A stretch of DNA of 64,000 nt from NCBI RefSeq assembly GCF_040049295.1, contig NZ_JBDZDQ010000001.1:372001-436000 (forward strand), in the 5' to 3' direction. Of the stretch, positions 28,616-38,182 are shown in pieces. Position 1 is the stretch's first letter. Each line of letters starts with the position of its first letter. The translations under genes were made by a program, and so were the position numbers. The DNA comes from Sphingomonas sp. KR3-1 (GTDB lineage Bacteria > Pseudomonadota > Alphaproteobacteria > Sphingomonadales > Sphingomonadaceae). Under the pieces are notes generated by a model, which had not been told where the DNA came from, did not search any database, and was given only the letters and a program-made list of their open reading frames with translations.

Positions 28616-29671
28616 TCAGCCCTCCCGCGGCGGCGCGACCGAGGCGCGGTGGATCAATGTGGAGGGGAACAGCGAGGGCTCTTCCACCGCGTTGCCGTCA
28701 TCCCCGAAGAAGTCGGCGAGCAGCTTGAGCGCGGCCGAGCGTGCCATCGAGATGATCGGCCAGTGCACCGTCGTCAGCGGCGGCCAGATGTGCGAGGCGA
28801 TCGCGGTATCGTCGAAGCCCACCAGCGACAGGTCCTCGGGCACGCTCATCCCGCGGCGGCGCGCGGCATGCAGCGCGGCGGCCGCCATCTCGTCGTTCGA
28901 GCAGAAGATCGCGGTGGGCCGGGGCGACAAGTCGAGCAGCCGGTCCGCCGCGGCCAGCCCGGTCTCGAACGTGTAGTTGCCGTCGGCGATCAGGCTGCGC
29001 GGCAGCTTGATGCCCGCCACCTCCAGCGCATTCTCGAAGCCCTTGCGCCGCTCGCGAGCCGAGCGAAAGCCGTGCGGGCCGGCGATCAGGCCGATGCGGC
29101 GATGGCCGAGCGCGATCAGGTGGTTCACCGCCTCGGTGACCACTTCGCTGTCGTTCGAAGCGACCATGTGCTCGGACGAATCCAGCGTCGCCGAGCCCAT
29201 GCGGACATAGCGGATGCCGAGCTCGCGGCAGAGCTCCGCCACCATCTCGTTCTCCGAGACCGGCGGCAGGAACATCACGCCATAGAGCCGCTGGCGCTCG
29301 AGGAAGTTGCGCACGTCCTCGAGCATCGTCGAGCTGCCGCGATCGATCGGGCGGACGATCAGCTCGAACTCGGTGTCGCGCATCGCTTCGAGCATACCGG
29401 CCTGCACGTTCATCACCATCTGCGCGTTGGGATTGTCGTGGATCAGCCCGATCAGGAAGTTGCGACGCAGCGCCAGCGCGCGCGCCTGGACATTGGGGAC
29501 ATAGCCTAGATCCGCGATCACCTGCTCGACCTTGGCGCGCGTGTCGCCATTGAGCAGCGGCGAGCGATTGATCACTCGGCTGACAGTCTTTTTGGAGACG
29601 CCGGCAATACGCGCGACGTCGTTGATCGTGGGCTTTCCGGTTCTCTCCATTGCGCGAGCATAATGGCTCAT
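28616..29671 (-). CDS. LacI-family transcriptional regulator of the pectin/uronate regulon
   Basis: The 351-residue protein has an N-terminal helix-turn-helix (about 14-38, TINDVARIAGVSKKTVSRVI) with the LacI hinge after it, and a periplasmic-binding-like effector domain (GLIHDNPNAQMVMNVQAGML, GFDDTAIASHIWPPLTTV). An internal ATG at 29650 is an alternative start. A copy of the ACCGGT operator lies 38 bp before the start, so it probably controls itself. The only LacI-type regulator in the window, it is the natural candidate to bind the seven operator copies; the inducer is likely a uronate intermediate such as 2-keto-3-deoxygluconate (inference). Confidence 0.88.
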   Translation of the reverse strand: MSHYARAMERTGKPTINDVARIAGVSKKTVSRVINRSPLLNGDTRAKVEQVIADLGYVPNVQARALALRRNFLIGLIHDNPNAQMVMNVQAGMLEAMRDTEFELIVRPIDRGSSTMLEDVRNFLERQRLYGVMFLPPVSENEMVAELCRELGIRYVRMGSATLDSSEHMVASNDSEVVTEAVNHLIALGHRRIGLIAGPHGFRSARERRKGFENALEVAGIKLPRSLIADGNYTFETGLAAADRLLDLSPRPTAIFCSNDEMAAAALHAARRRGMSVPEDLSLVGFDDTAIASHIWPPLTTVHWPIISMARSAALKLLADFFGDDGNAVEEPSLFPSTLIHRASVAPPREG

Positions 29672-29708
29672 GGGACAAAGCGATACGCTATTATCGACAA
29701 CGCAATCA

Positions 29709-29722
29709 GGAAACCGGTGTCA
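29709..29722. promoter_or_regulatory. LacI-type operator upstream of the LacI gene
   Basis: GGAAACCGGTGTCA matches 12 of 14 positions of the palindrome. It occupies the short gap between the carboxylesterase stop and the LacI start, so it separates the catabolic operon from an autoregulated regulator gene. Confidence 0.6.
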
Positions 29723-29724
29723 AC

Positions 29725-31287
29725 TTAGCTCCCGGGCTGGATGTACGGCACCCTGCCCCATAGTTCGCGCTCCCATTTGCGGGGATCGTTCATCACCCGG
29801 CTGCTGGCGTCGAAAAGCATCGTCGCGCGGTGCGGCAGCGTATAGGGCGTCCAGGGCGCCAGCCCTTTCGCTGCGGGCCGCCCGGTGCGCGCCAGCGAGG
29901 CGAAGGCGCCCATAACCTGCGCGCTCAGCTTCTGCGCCGCCGGCCCGGTGCCGGTGAACGACCCCGGTGCGTCGAGCGTGCCAAAGGCGAGCGCGATATC
30001 CATCGTGTGCGGCGCGCCGCGCTCGGGCCTGGTCGGCGATTGGAAATCGACCTGGTAGACCCAGGTCGCCTTCGCCCCCGCCGCGGCCCGCGCATCCGCC
30101 TCGAGCAGCTGCCCCGGCCAGCTCCGTCCAGCGGTGGTGGCGCGGTAGAAGAGCTGTTCCACGCTGTCGGTGGGGAAATGCGCGCGATACTGGGCCACCA
30201 CCCATTCGGGCAGCAGGTCCATGCGCAGCTCCGGCGCCATTCGGGCGGCGATATTGTCCCAGGTCAGCCCCTTCACCTTGGTCGAGCCGGGATCGATGAA
30301 GGCACGCGTCTCGTCATGCGTGTTGCCCAGGATCATCGGGATCGCCAGGCTCTGCGGATTGGCGTCGGGCCAGAAGGGGTGGCGTGTCAGCCATTTCATG
30401 TCGAGCACCGGCCCGAAATAGACGCCGCCGCCCAGGATCGGATCGGTCGCGTCGAGCGCATCGCCCAGCTTCTCCACCGGCATGTCGAGCAGGGGCTGGA
30501 GATTGTCCTCCTGCACCCCGAGCTTCGCCAGATAGGCCTGGGCGCGCTTCGTCGCGTTGATCGGCCCCGAAGCGGTGACCTGCTGCCCGCTCATCGTCGC
30601 GCAGCTGTGGAACAGCCCCTTGGCGGCCGGCATGCCCATCAGCGTCGCGATCTTGGCGCCGCCGCCCGACTGGCCGAACAGGAAGACGCGGCTGGGATCG
30701 CCGCCGAACGCCGCGATATTGTCCCGCACCCATTGCAGCGCCAGGATCAGGTCGAGCTGTCCCAGATTGCCGCTATCGACAAAGCGCGGGTCGAGCCGGG
30801 CGAGATAGAGATAGCCGAGCGCGTTGAGCCGGTGGTTGACGGTCACCACCACCACGTCCTCGGCCGCCGCCAGCCTGGCGCCGTCGTTGAGCGGCACGGT
30901 GACGCTGCCGTTCGAATAGGCGCCGCCATGGATGTAGAGCATCACCGGGCGCTTCGCCGCGAGCACGGCGCCCGGTGTCCAGATGTTGAGGAACAGGCAG
31001 TCCTCGGAGGCGCGCTGGTCGCCCTTGCCCTGCGGACAGATCGGGCCGAATTCGTGCGCGGGCACGCGCAGACCCGGCGTGGCGAAGGGCATGGGCGCGC
31101 GGAAGCGCGGGGCATTGCCGTAGCGGATGCCGCGGAAGCGCAGCATGCCGCCGTCCAGCCGGTCGCCCTCGAAGCGCCCTGCCCGCGCCTCGACCACCGC
31201 ATCGCCCGGTACCGCGTGCGCCATCAGCGGCGTACCCGCCAGCGCGATGCCGCCCGCCATCACCGTACGCCGCGTCACGCCGCTCAT
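29725..31287 (-). CDS. Type-B carboxylesterase, exported
   Basis: The 520-residue alpha/beta hydrolase opens with a twin-arginine-like leader ([14 protein letters not shown], cleavage near residue 25). Type-B carboxylesterase marks are [12 protein letters not shown] (about 94-105), the oxyanion motif HGGAY (120-124), the nucleophile motif FGQSGGGAK with Ser about 207, and HTMD with the catalytic histidine near residue 416. It would remove ester groups in the periplasm, plausibly from pectic oligomers given its neighbours. Its start overlaps the chemoreceptor stop by four bases. Confidence 0.85.
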   Translation of the reverse strand: MSGVTRRTVMAGGIALAGTPLMAHAVPGDAVVEARAGRFEGDRLDGGMLRFRGIRYGNAPRFRAPMPFATPGLRVPAHEFGPICPQGKGDQRASEDCLFLNIWTPGAVLAAKRPVMLYIHGGAYSNGSVTVPLNDGARLAAAEDVVVVTVNHRLNALGYLYLARLDPRFVDSGNLGQLDLILALQWVRDNIAAFGGDPSRVFLFGQSGGGAKIATLMGMPAAKGLFHSCATMSGQQVTASGPINATKRAQAYLAKLGVQEDNLQPLLDMPVEKLGDALDATDPILGGGVYFGPVLDMKWLTRHPFWPDANPQSLAIPMILGNTHDETRAFIDPGSTKVKGLTWDNIAARMAPELRMDLLPEWVVAQYRAHFPTDSVEQLFYRATTAGRSWPGQLLEADARAAAGAKATWVYQVDFQSPTRPERGAPHTMDIALAFGTLDAPGSFTGTGPAAQKLSAQVMGAFASLARTGRPAAKGLAPWTPYTLPHRATMLFDASSRVMNDPRKWERELWGRVPYIQPGS

Positions 31288-32612
31288 TGCCCTGCTCCCG
31301 TCATGATCTGCCCCGTCGCTTCCTCGATCCGGCCGATCGCCTCGCGGGTGAGCGCAGCCTGGCGACCCGCCTCCTCGGCCTCGCCCGCCAGCCGCCCGAC
31401 ATGATCGCTGATCGTCGCGATCAGCGCGGCGATCTCGCGCGAGGACACAGCGGTTTCGTCGATCGAGGCGAGGATGCCCGACACGCTCGCCATCTGGCTC
31501 TCCATCGCCCCCGACACCGCGCGGACGCGGGCCAGCAGCTCGGTGACGATCGCCAGGATCGCGCGGTTGGTCTCGGCCATCGCGCCGCTTGCCGCCTGCG
31601 CCTCGCGGATCGTCTGGGTGATGCCGCCCGTCGCCGCCGCCGCCTGGTCGGCGAGCGTGCGCACTTCCTGCGCGACGATCGCGAAGCCGCGCCCGCTCTC
31701 GCCCGCCCGCGCCGCTTCGATGCTGGCGTTGAGCGCGAGCAGCTTGGTTTGGTAGGCGATACCGGAGATGAGCGTGATCACGCCTTCGATCCGCGCAGTG
31801 TTTGCCGAAAGGCTCTCCGCGCTCGCCGCCCCCTGCGAGGCAATCGCATCGGCATTGCCCGCGACTTCCGCCGCTGCCGAGGCATCCTCGCGGGCGCGCT
31901 CATAGGCCGAGATCAGCCCCGCGGCGTTCTGCGCCGATTCACCCATCGCCACCGCCGCCTGGTCCGCCGCGGAGGCGACTTCGGTGGCGGGCTTGCGCAG
32001 GCTCAGCAGGTCGGCGGCGGTGCGTTCGGTGAACTGGACGATCTCGCGGCTCGCCCGTGCAGTGCTGGCGATCGAGTCCTTGAGCTCGGCGCGGACCTCG
32101 GCCAGTTCCTGGCGGCGGGTCGCCTGCGCGCGCAGCCGGGCGATCTGGCGCAGCCGGCTGGCGATGATCTCGAACTCGATGACTCCCAGCCGCTGGGTCG
32201 CGCGCGTCAGCCGCTCGAGTTCGGCGGGGTCGTCGCACAGCTCGAAGAACACCGCATGGCCGCGCATCTGCGCCGCTAGCATCGAGGCCGCGACCGTCGC
32301 GAAGTCGAGCCCGCCTTCGGCGATGCGATCCGCCTCGGCGGTAAGGAGGTCGATCCAGTCCTCGTCGATCGGGCGCGACATCTTGGCCCGCGCATATGCC
32401 ACGCGCCCCTCGACGACCGAATCGGCCACACGCCCGCCGCCGCGCCGCTCGAGCAATTCGCGCGCGACGCTGCTCATATGGGGCTCGAGGAAACGCCAGG
32501 CCGCGTGCAGTTCGCGCTCGAACAGGTCGTCTATGCCATAGGCGCGCCGCAGATCGGCCAGGTCACGCCGTTCAAGCGCCGGCTCGGCGCCAATCGCGAA
32601 AATCTCTTCCAT
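31284..32612 (-). CDS. Cytoplasmic methyl-accepting chemotaxis protein
   Basis: The 442-residue protein has no membrane segment. An all-helical N-terminal part of about 165 residues (starting [20 protein letters not shown]) is followed by a coiled-coil signalling domain with the conserved hairpin tip [20 protein letters not shown]. The N-terminal part has the length and helical look of a globin-coupled or protoglobin-like sensor, but I cannot point to a heme histidine with confidence. It is co-transcribed with a carboxylesterase at the end of the uronate operon (45 nt after kdgK), so it may steer the cell by intracellular uronate or energy state. Confidence 0.8.
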   Translation of the reverse strand: MEEIFAIGAEPALERRDLADLRRAYGIDDLFERELHAAWRFLEPHMSSVARELLERRGGGRVADSVVEGRVAYARAKMSRPIDEDWIDLLTAEADRIAEGGLDFATVAASMLAAQMRGHAVFFELCDDPAELERLTRATQRLGVIEFEIIASRLRQIARLRAQATRRQELAEVRAELKDSIASTARASREIVQFTERTAADLLSLRKPATEVASAADQAAVAMGESAQNAAGLISAYERAREDASAAAEVAGNADAIASQGAASAESLSANTARIEGVITLISGIAYQTKLLALNASIEAARAGESGRGFAIVAQEVRTLADQAAAATGGITQTIREAQAASGAMAETNRAILAIVTELLARVRAVSGAMESQMASVSGILASIDETAVSSREIAALIATISDHVGRLAGEAEEAGRQAALTREAIGRIEEATGQIMTGAGQ

Positions 32613-32657
32613 CGACCGTCCCCACCCTGGCCGGGGCGATTTTTCGCCTCCGGTCGA

Positions 32658-33665
32658 TCAACGGCGAACGTCGAGTCCGCCTTCCCCGAATGCTGCCAGA
32701 TCGGCGCGCGTAAACAGGCTCGCATCTCCTGGTAGCGAATGTTTTAACGCGGTCAGCGCCAGGCCTGCATGCGCCGCAGCCTTCGCATCGCCCGGGCTCT
32801 CGAGCAGACCATGCAGCACGCCCGCCGCGAAGGCATCGCCGGCGCCGATACGATCGACGATGCCGGCGATAAGAACTTCGTCGGTCTGGTAGCCGGCCGC
32901 GCGCGTGTCGACGCGTGCCGAGACGCGGTGACTGTCGGCATCGTCGACATGCCGCGCGGTGTTGGCGATCGTCTGGAGCTTCGGGAAGGCCGAGAACGCC
33001 GCCTCCGCCGCCTCGCGCCGCCGATCGGCACCGTCGCCCGAGAATTCACGGCCCAGCAGCAGCGAGATGTCGCGGTGATTGCCGAACAGCAGGTCGGCAT
33101 GGCCGATCAGCCGGGTCAGCACCGCCCGCGGATCGCTGTCCCAGCTCTCCCACAGCTTCGCCCGGTAATTGCCGTCGAACGACACCGGGATGCCGCGTGC
33201 GCCCGCCGCCTCGGCAGCGGCAATCGCGGCAGCCGCCGTGTTGTGGCCAAGCGCAGGGGTGATCCCCGACAGATGCAGCCGGGTGGCGCCTTCGAGCAGC
33301 GCATCCCAGTCCCAGCTCTCGGCCGGGCGCTGGGCGAACACCGAGTATGCGCGATCATAGACGACCTCGGAGGCGCGCAGCCCCGCGCCCGGCGTCAGGA
33401 AATACAGTCCAAGCCGGCCAGGCTCGGAAATCACCGTCGAGGTATCGACGCCGCGCCGGCGCAGCTCGCCGATCACCGCGCCGCCCAGCGGATTGTCCGA
33501 GACGGCGGAGATCATCCGCACCTTGTGGCCCAGGCATGCCAGGCCGGTGGCGACATTCGCCTCGGCGCCGCCGACATTCACGTCGAGCTTCGGCGTCTGC
33601 AGCAGCAGTTCGCGCCCCGGGGGCGAGAGCCGCAGCATCAGCTCACCGAAAAAGGCAATGCTCAT
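32658..33665 (-). CDS. kdgK: 2-dehydro-3-deoxygluconate kinase
   Basis: The start at 33665 (MSIAFFGELMLRL) overlaps the kduD stop by four bases and gives 335 residues. It is a PfkB-family sugar kinase with the opening GELMLRLSPPG, the substrate-side NVGGAEANVA and the C-terminal signature DRIGAGDAFAAGV with the catalytic Asp. It phosphorylates 2-keto-3-deoxygluconate to 2-keto-3-deoxy-6-phosphogluconate, the last step of the KduI-KduD branch before KDPG aldolase. No aldolase gene is in the window. Confidence 0.9.
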   Translation of the reverse strand: MSIAFFGELMLRLSPPGRELLLQTPKLDVNVGGAEANVATGLACLGHKVRMISAVSDNPLGGAVIGELRRRGVDTSTVISEPGRLGLYFLTPGAGLRASEVVYDRAYSVFAQRPAESWDWDALLEGATRLHLSGITPALGHNTAAAAIAAAEAAGARGIPVSFDGNYRAKLWESWDSDPRAVLTRLIGHADLLFGNHRDISLLLGREFSGDGADRRREAAEAAFSAFPKLQTIANTARHVDDADSHRVSARVDTRAAGYQTDEVLIAGIVDRIGAGDAFAAGVLHGLLESPGDAKAAAHAGLALTALKHSLPGDASLFTRADLAAFGEGGLDVRR

Positions 33666-34417
33666 CGCGCCAGCCACCCGCCGTCAACGGCCAGGATATG
33701 GCCCTGGACATAGTCCGAGGCCGAGGAGGCGAGGAACACCGCAGCGCCGCCCATGTCGGCCGGATCGCCCCAGCGGCCCGCCGGGATGCGCTCCATGATC
33801 GAGCGGTTGCGCTGCTCATCCGCCTGCAACGCCGCGGTGTTGTTGGTGGCGATATAGCCCGGCGCGATCGCGTTGACGTTGACGCCTTTGGCCGCCCACT
33901 CGTTCGCGAGCAGCTTGGTGAGCCCGCCGATGCCCGACTTCGAAGCCGTGTAGCTCGGCACGCGGATGCCGCCCTGGAAGGTCAGCATCGAGGCGATGTT
34001 AATGATCTTGCCGCGGCCCTGCTTCACCATGTGCCTGCCCGCCGCCTGACAGAGGAAGAACACCGACTTGAGGTTGGTGTCGACCACCGCGTCCCAATCT
34101 TCCTCGGTGAAGTCGAGGCTGTCGGCACGGCGGATAATCCCCGCATTGTTGACCAGGATGTCGAGGCCGCCGAGCTTATCCACAGCTTCGTCCACAACCC
34201 TGTCCACAGGCTCGATGGTCGCGAGATCGGCCGAGATGATCTCGGTCTTGCGGCCGAGCGCACGGACCTTCTCCACCGTCTCCTGCGCCGGCGTGCGGCC
34301 GACCGCGGCGATATCCGCACCCGCGGCGGCGAGCGCCAGCGCGATGCCCTGGCCGATGCCGGTATTGGCACCGGTGACGACCGCGACGCGGCCCGTGAGG
34401 TCGAAGGGATTGGTCAT
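33662..34417 (-). CDS. kduD: 2-deoxy-D-gluconate 3-dehydrogenase-type SDR (KduD)
   Basis: The start at 34417 with GAGAGAG upstream gives 251 residues, the KduD length. It is a classical short-chain dehydrogenase: TGANTGIG (15-22), NNAG (90-93) and the catalytic YTASK (Tyr 156, Lys 160). With KduI next to it, it should reduce 2,5-diketo-3-deoxygluconate to 2-keto-3-deoxygluconate with NAD(P)H. Confidence 0.9.
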   Translation of the reverse strand: MTNPFDLTGRVAVVTGANTGIGQGIALALAAAGADIAAVGRTPAQETVEKVRALGRKTEIISADLATIEPVDRVVDEAVDKLGGLDILVNNAGIIRRADSLDFTEEDWDAVVDTNLKSVFFLCQAAGRHMVKQGRGKIINIASMLTFQGGIRVPSYTASKSGIGGLTKLLANEWAAKGVNVNAIAPGYIATNNTAALQADEQRNRSIMERIPAGRWGDPADMGGAAVFLASSASDYVQGHILAVDGGWLAR

Positions 34418-34428
34418 GCGCTCTCTCA

Positions 34429-34497
34429 CTCCCCTGCCTGCAAGGGAGGGGTCGGGGTTTGGTAATTGGAAGAGCGCGGGCAGCCATGGCCGCCCGC
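34429..34497. repeat. Two hairpins between kduI and kduD
   Basis: The 92-base gap holds CTCCC/GGGAG (34429-34433 with 34444-34448), related to the REP-like elements at kdpBC, and a second stem GCGGGC/GCCCGC (34476-34481 with 34492-34497). Neither is followed by a T run on the minus strand. They may act as processing or stability signals inside the operon, letting kduI and kduD reach different levels. Confidence 0.45.
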
Positions 34498-34509
34498 CCT
34501 CAGTTCGAC

Positions 34510-35352
34510 TTACGCCAGCTGGCAGATGTCCAGCACGTTCATGTCGGTATAGTCCTGGTTCTCGCCGGCCATCGCCCAGATGAAGGCATAGGCCTTGGTG
34601 CCGGCGCCCATGTGGATCGACCAGGGCGGGCTGATCACTGCTTCCTCGTTCGCCATCACGATGTGGCGGGTCGCCTCGCCTTCGCCCATATAGTGGAACA
34701 CGCGGTCCTTCTCGAGGTCGTCGAGCTCGAAGTAGAAATAGATCTCGCTGCGGCGCTCATGGATGTGCGGGGGCATGGTGTTCCACACCGAGCCGGGCTT
34801 GAGCACGGTCAGGCCCATCACCAGCTGCGCGCTGTCGCACACGCCGGGGATGACCAGCTGGTAGATCGAGCGCTCGTTCGACTCTTCGAGCGAGCCGCGG
34901 TCGAGGCGGTTGGCATCGGCGATGCCGAGCTTGCGCGTGGTGAACGCCTTGTGCGCCGGGCACGACGCCAGATAGAAGCGCGCGCCCTCGCCCGCGAATT
35001 CCACATCCTTGGCGCCCATCGTCACGTACAGGCAGTCCTTGTTGCCCAGCGCGAAGGTCTCGCCGTCGACGGTGACGGTGCCCTCGACGCGGCTGACATT
35101 GACGATCGCCAGCTCGCGGCGCTCGAGGAAGGGATGCCCGGCCGCCGAAGCCGGCTCGGTCTGCGCGGGCAACTTCACCGGGACGCCGGCCACCGCGACG
35201 CCGCCGATCACGAAGCGATCGGCATGCGTGTAGTTGAGCACGCACTCGCCGTCCCGGAACAGGCCGTCGATCAGATAGCGGTCGCACAGCTCCTCGTTCG
35301 AGACGCACTCCATCATGTCGGGGTGCGTGGCGTAATAGGTACGGTCGAACAT
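34510..35352 (-). CDS. kduI: 5-dehydro-4-deoxy-D-glucuronate isomerase
   Basis: The 280-residue cupin protein matches KduI in length (278 in E. coli) and shows the zinc-binding HIHERRSE (His 196, His 198, Glu 203). It isomerises 5-keto-4-deoxyuronate, the ring-opened unsaturated uronate released by pectate lyases and unsaturated-uronyl hydrolases, to 2,5-diketo-3-deoxygluconate. Its presence implies the cell handles lyase products. Confidence 0.95.
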   Translation of the reverse strand: MFDRTYYATHPDMMECVSNEELCDRYLIDGLFRDGECVLNYTHADRFVIGGVAVAGVPVKLPAQTEPASAAGHPFLERRELAIVNVSRVEGTVTVDGETFALGNKDCLYVTMGAKDVEFAGEGARFYLASCPAHKAFTTRKLGIADANRLDRGSLEESNERSIYQLVIPGVCDSAQLVMGLTVLKPGSVWNTMPPHIHERRSEIYFYFELDDLEKDRVFHYMGEGEATRHIVMANEEAVISPPWSIHMGAGTKAYAFIWAMAGENQDYTDMNVLDICQLA

Positions 35353-35372
35353 GGGGGACTCCGTTGGTTGGA

Positions 35373-36821
35373 TCAGGCCGCGGCGGCGACGGGCGCCGGC
35401 GCGGGTTGGTCGAGTTTATAGGCCTTGCGGACAAGGCCGTTGGTGAGTTCGTGGGCCAGCTCCGCGGCTTCCCAGTCGAGCAGCCGCCCCTCGGCGACCA
35501 GCTTAGCCAGGAACCCGCAATCGACTCGCCGGGCGACGTCGTGGCGCGCCGGGATCGAGAGGAAGGCGCGGGTATCGTCGTTGAAGCCGACGGTGTTGTA
35601 GAAGCCGGCGGTTTCGGTCACCTGCTCGCGGAAGCGGCGCATGCCCTCCGGCGAGTCATGGAACCACCAGCTCGGGCCGAGCTTCAGGCACGGATAATGG
35701 CCCGCCAGCGGCGCCAGTTCGCGGCTGTAGACCGTCTCGTCGAGCGTGAAGAGGATGATCGAGAGATCGTTCGAGGTGCCGAACCGGTCGAGCAGCGGCT
35801 TGAGGCCGTGCACATAGTCGGTGCGCATCGGGATGTCCGCGCCCTTGTCGCGGCCATGGCTCTCGAACAGCCCGCCATTGTGGTTGCGGAAGGAGCCCGG
35901 ATGGATCTGCATCACCATCCCGTCCTCGACGCTCATCGCCGCCATCTCGGTCAGCATCTGGGCGCGGAACAGCTCGGCGTCGCTCGGCGTCCAGTTGTTC
36001 GACAGGATCGTGCGGAACAGCCGCTCGGCCTCGTCCTTGCTCAGGTTCGCGGTCGCCGCGGTCGGGTGGCCATGATCGGTCGCAGTGGCGCCGGCAGCGC
36101 GGAAATCGGCGCGGCGCTTGCGGTGCGCGGCGAGATAGCCGTCCCAGCTGTACACGTCCTCGCCGGTCTTCTCGGCGAAGATCTTCATCGCACCGTCGAA
36201 CTGCTCATGCTCGACATCGATCACTGCATCGGGGCGATAGGTGGTGACCACCCGGCCGTTCCAGCCGCTGCCCTGGATCGCATGGTGCGGCGAGAGGTCG
36301 TCCTGCGGTCCCTCGGTGGTGGCGAGGAAACCGATGTTGAACCGGTCGAACAGCGCCCGCGGCTTGAACGCGTCGGTCGCGAGCTTCGCGTTGATCGTGT
36401 CGTAGTAATGATCCGCCGTGCTCGCATCGAGCGCCACGTCGAAGCCGAACACCTCGCCGAACACATGGCCCAGCCACATCGCCGAGGGCGTGCCGCGGAA
36501 CAGATAGCTGTGCTCCGCGAACGTGCGCCACGCCGCGCGCGGATCGGTCGCCGGCATGCCAGCCTTGCTCGGCACGCACAGCGCGTCGAGCGACACGCCC
36601 TGCGAATAGAGCATGCGGTAAATATAGTGATCCGGCGAGAGCAGCAGCTCGGTGGCGTTGGACCAGTTGGCATTGGTCGAGAACCAGGTCGGATCGGTGT
36701 GCCCGTGCGGGCTGATGATCGGCAGCCCAGCCACCTCGGCATAGAGCGCCCGCGCGATGCTCCGCGTGCGGTCTTCCGCCGGAAACAGCCGGTCGGGGTC
36801 AAGCTTCAGGGGCCGGGCCAT
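35373..36821 (-). CDS. uxaC: Glucuronate/galacturonate isomerase
   Basis: The 482-residue TIM-barrel enzyme belongs to the amidohydrolase-related UxaC family, with the metal-side motif [11 protein letters not shown] (His 39 and His 41) and a length matching bacterial UxaC (about 470). It converts D-galacturonate to D-tagaturonate and D-glucuronate to D-fructuronate. The next steps need UxaB and UxaA, which are not in this window. It lies 20 nt before kduI and 14 nt after exuT. Confidence 0.95.
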   Translation of the reverse strand: MARPLKLDPDRLFPAEDRTRSIARALYAEVAGLPIISPHGHTDPTWFSTNANWSNATELLLSPDHYIYRMLYSQGVSLDALCVPSKAGMPATDPRAAWRTFAEHSYLFRGTPSAMWLGHVFGEVFGFDVALDASTADHYYDTINAKLATDAFKPRALFDRFNIGFLATTEGPQDDLSPHHAIQGSGWNGRVVTTYRPDAVIDVEHEQFDGAMKIFAEKTGEDVYSWDGYLAAHRKRRADFRAAGATATDHGHPTAATANLSKDEAERLFRTILSNNWTPSDAELFRAQMLTEMAAMSVEDGMVMQIHPGSFRNHNGGLFESHGRDKGADIPMRTDYVHGLKPLLDRFGTSNDLSIILFTLDETVYSRELAPLAGHYPCLKLGPSWWFHDSPEGMRRFREQVTETAGFYNTVGFNDDTRAFLSIPARHDVARRVDCGFLAKLVAEGRLLDWEAAELAHELTNGLVRKAYKLDQPAPAPVAAAA

Positions 36822-36835
36822 CGATCAAATCCTCC

Positions 36836-38146
36836 TTAGACGACGTCGACGCGCTTCAGGCGCGGCGACAGCAGGTGGATCGAAAGCAGCGCCAGGAAGT
36901 AAGCCGCACCCGCGACGATGAACAGCGGCGCATAGCTGCCGATCACGTCGAGCACATAGCCGGCATATTTCGAGAAGAACATGCCGCCGACCGCGCCGAT
37001 CGTGCCGCCGATCCCGATCACCGAGCCCACCGCATAGCGCGGTACCAGGTCCGAAGGCAGGGTGTAGAGCGTCGCCGAGAAGCTCTGGTGCGCCGCCGCG
37101 GCCACGCCGACCACGAACACGCTGATCCAGAGATTGCCGTAGAAGGTGGTGAACATCACCGGCAGCACGAAGCAGGCCGAGATCAGCATGGTGATCTTGC
37201 GCGCGCTGTTGACGCTCATGCCCGCGTTCATCAGCCGGCCCGAGAGCCAGCCGCCCGCGACCGAGCCGACATCCGAGATCAGGTAGATCGCGCCCAGCGC
37301 GATCGCCGCGGTGGGCGAATCCCAGCTGGTCAGGTTGAGGTGATATTCCTTGCCCAGCCAGCTCGGCAGCCAGAACAAATAGAACCACCAGATCGGGTCG
37401 ATGAAGAACTTGCCGAGTGCGAAGGCCCAGGTCTCGCGCGTGACGAGCAGCTTGCCCCACAGGTTCTTGACCTTCACCACCGGATCGGCCGGATCCTGGG
37501 TAATGTAAGCGAGTTCTTCTGCGCCCACCTTGGGGTGATCGGCGGGCTTGTCGCGGAACACCGCGAGCCAGGCGATCAGCCAGGCGATGCCGAACACGCC
37601 GGTGACGACGAAGGTCATGCGCCAGCCGATCGCGGGCACCAGGGCCCAGATCAGCAGTGGGGTGAGGATCGCGCCCACGTTCGAGCCAGCGTTGAACAGG
37701 CCGACCGCAAAGGCACGTTCCTTGGCAGGGAACCAGTCGGTCACCGCCTTCACGCCCGCCGGGAAGTTGCCCGATTCGCCGATGCCCAGGCCAAAGCGCG
37801 CCAGGGTGAACTGCATCACGCTGTGGACGCCGCCATGAGCGACATGCGCGATCGTCCAGATCACGACGGCGATGGCGTAGCCGAAGCGCGCGCCGATCGC
37901 GTCGACGATCTTGCCGAAGCCGAGATAGCCGATGGCGTAGGCGAGCTGGAAATAGAAGACGATGTCGGCATAGTTGGTCTCGGTCCAGCCGAGCTCCTTG
38001 GAGAGATCGGGCTTGAGCACCGCGATCATCTGCCGGTCGACATAGTTGATGGCGGTCGCCGCGAAGAGCAGCCCCACGATCACCCAGCGATAGCGCCCGA
38101 TGCGCGACGCCGCGCCGGAGACCACTGCCTCCCCTGAACTCGCCAT
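36836..38146 (-). CDS. exuT: Hexuronate MFS transporter
   Basis: The 436-residue, twelve-helix protein belongs to the anion:cation symporter branch of the major facilitator family. It shows YVDRQMIAVLKPDLSKELGW near the first helices, GLGIGESGNFPAGVKAVTDW and WFPAKERAFAVGLFNAGSN, which are typical of ExuT-type hexuronate transporters. It brings galacturonate or glucuronate, and perhaps short oligomers, into the cytoplasm for UxaC. Confidence 0.92.
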   Translation of the reverse strand: MASSGEAVVSGAASRIGRYRWVIVGLLFAATAINYVDRQMIAVLKPDLSKELGWTETNYADIVFYFQLAYAIGYLGFGKIVDAIGARFGYAIAVVIWTIAHVAHGGVHSVMQFTLARFGLGIGESGNFPAGVKAVTDWFPAKERAFAVGLFNAGSNVGAILTPLLIWALVPAIGWRMTFVVTGVFGIAWLIAWLAVFRDKPADHPKVGAEELAYITQDPADPVVKVKNLWGKLLVTRETWAFALGKFFIDPIWWFYLFWLPSWLGKEYHLNLTSWDSPTAAIALGAIYLISDVGSVAGGWLSGRLMNAGMSVNSARKITMLISACFVLPVMFTTFYGNLWISVFVVGVAAAAHQSFSATLYTLPSDLVPRYAVGSVIGIGGTIGAVGGMFFSKYAGYVLDVIGSYAPLFIVAGAAYFLALLSIHLLSPRLKRVDVV

Positions 38147-38182
38147 TACTCTCTCCCCTTGTCTTTTTCCGCGTTTCGCGAC

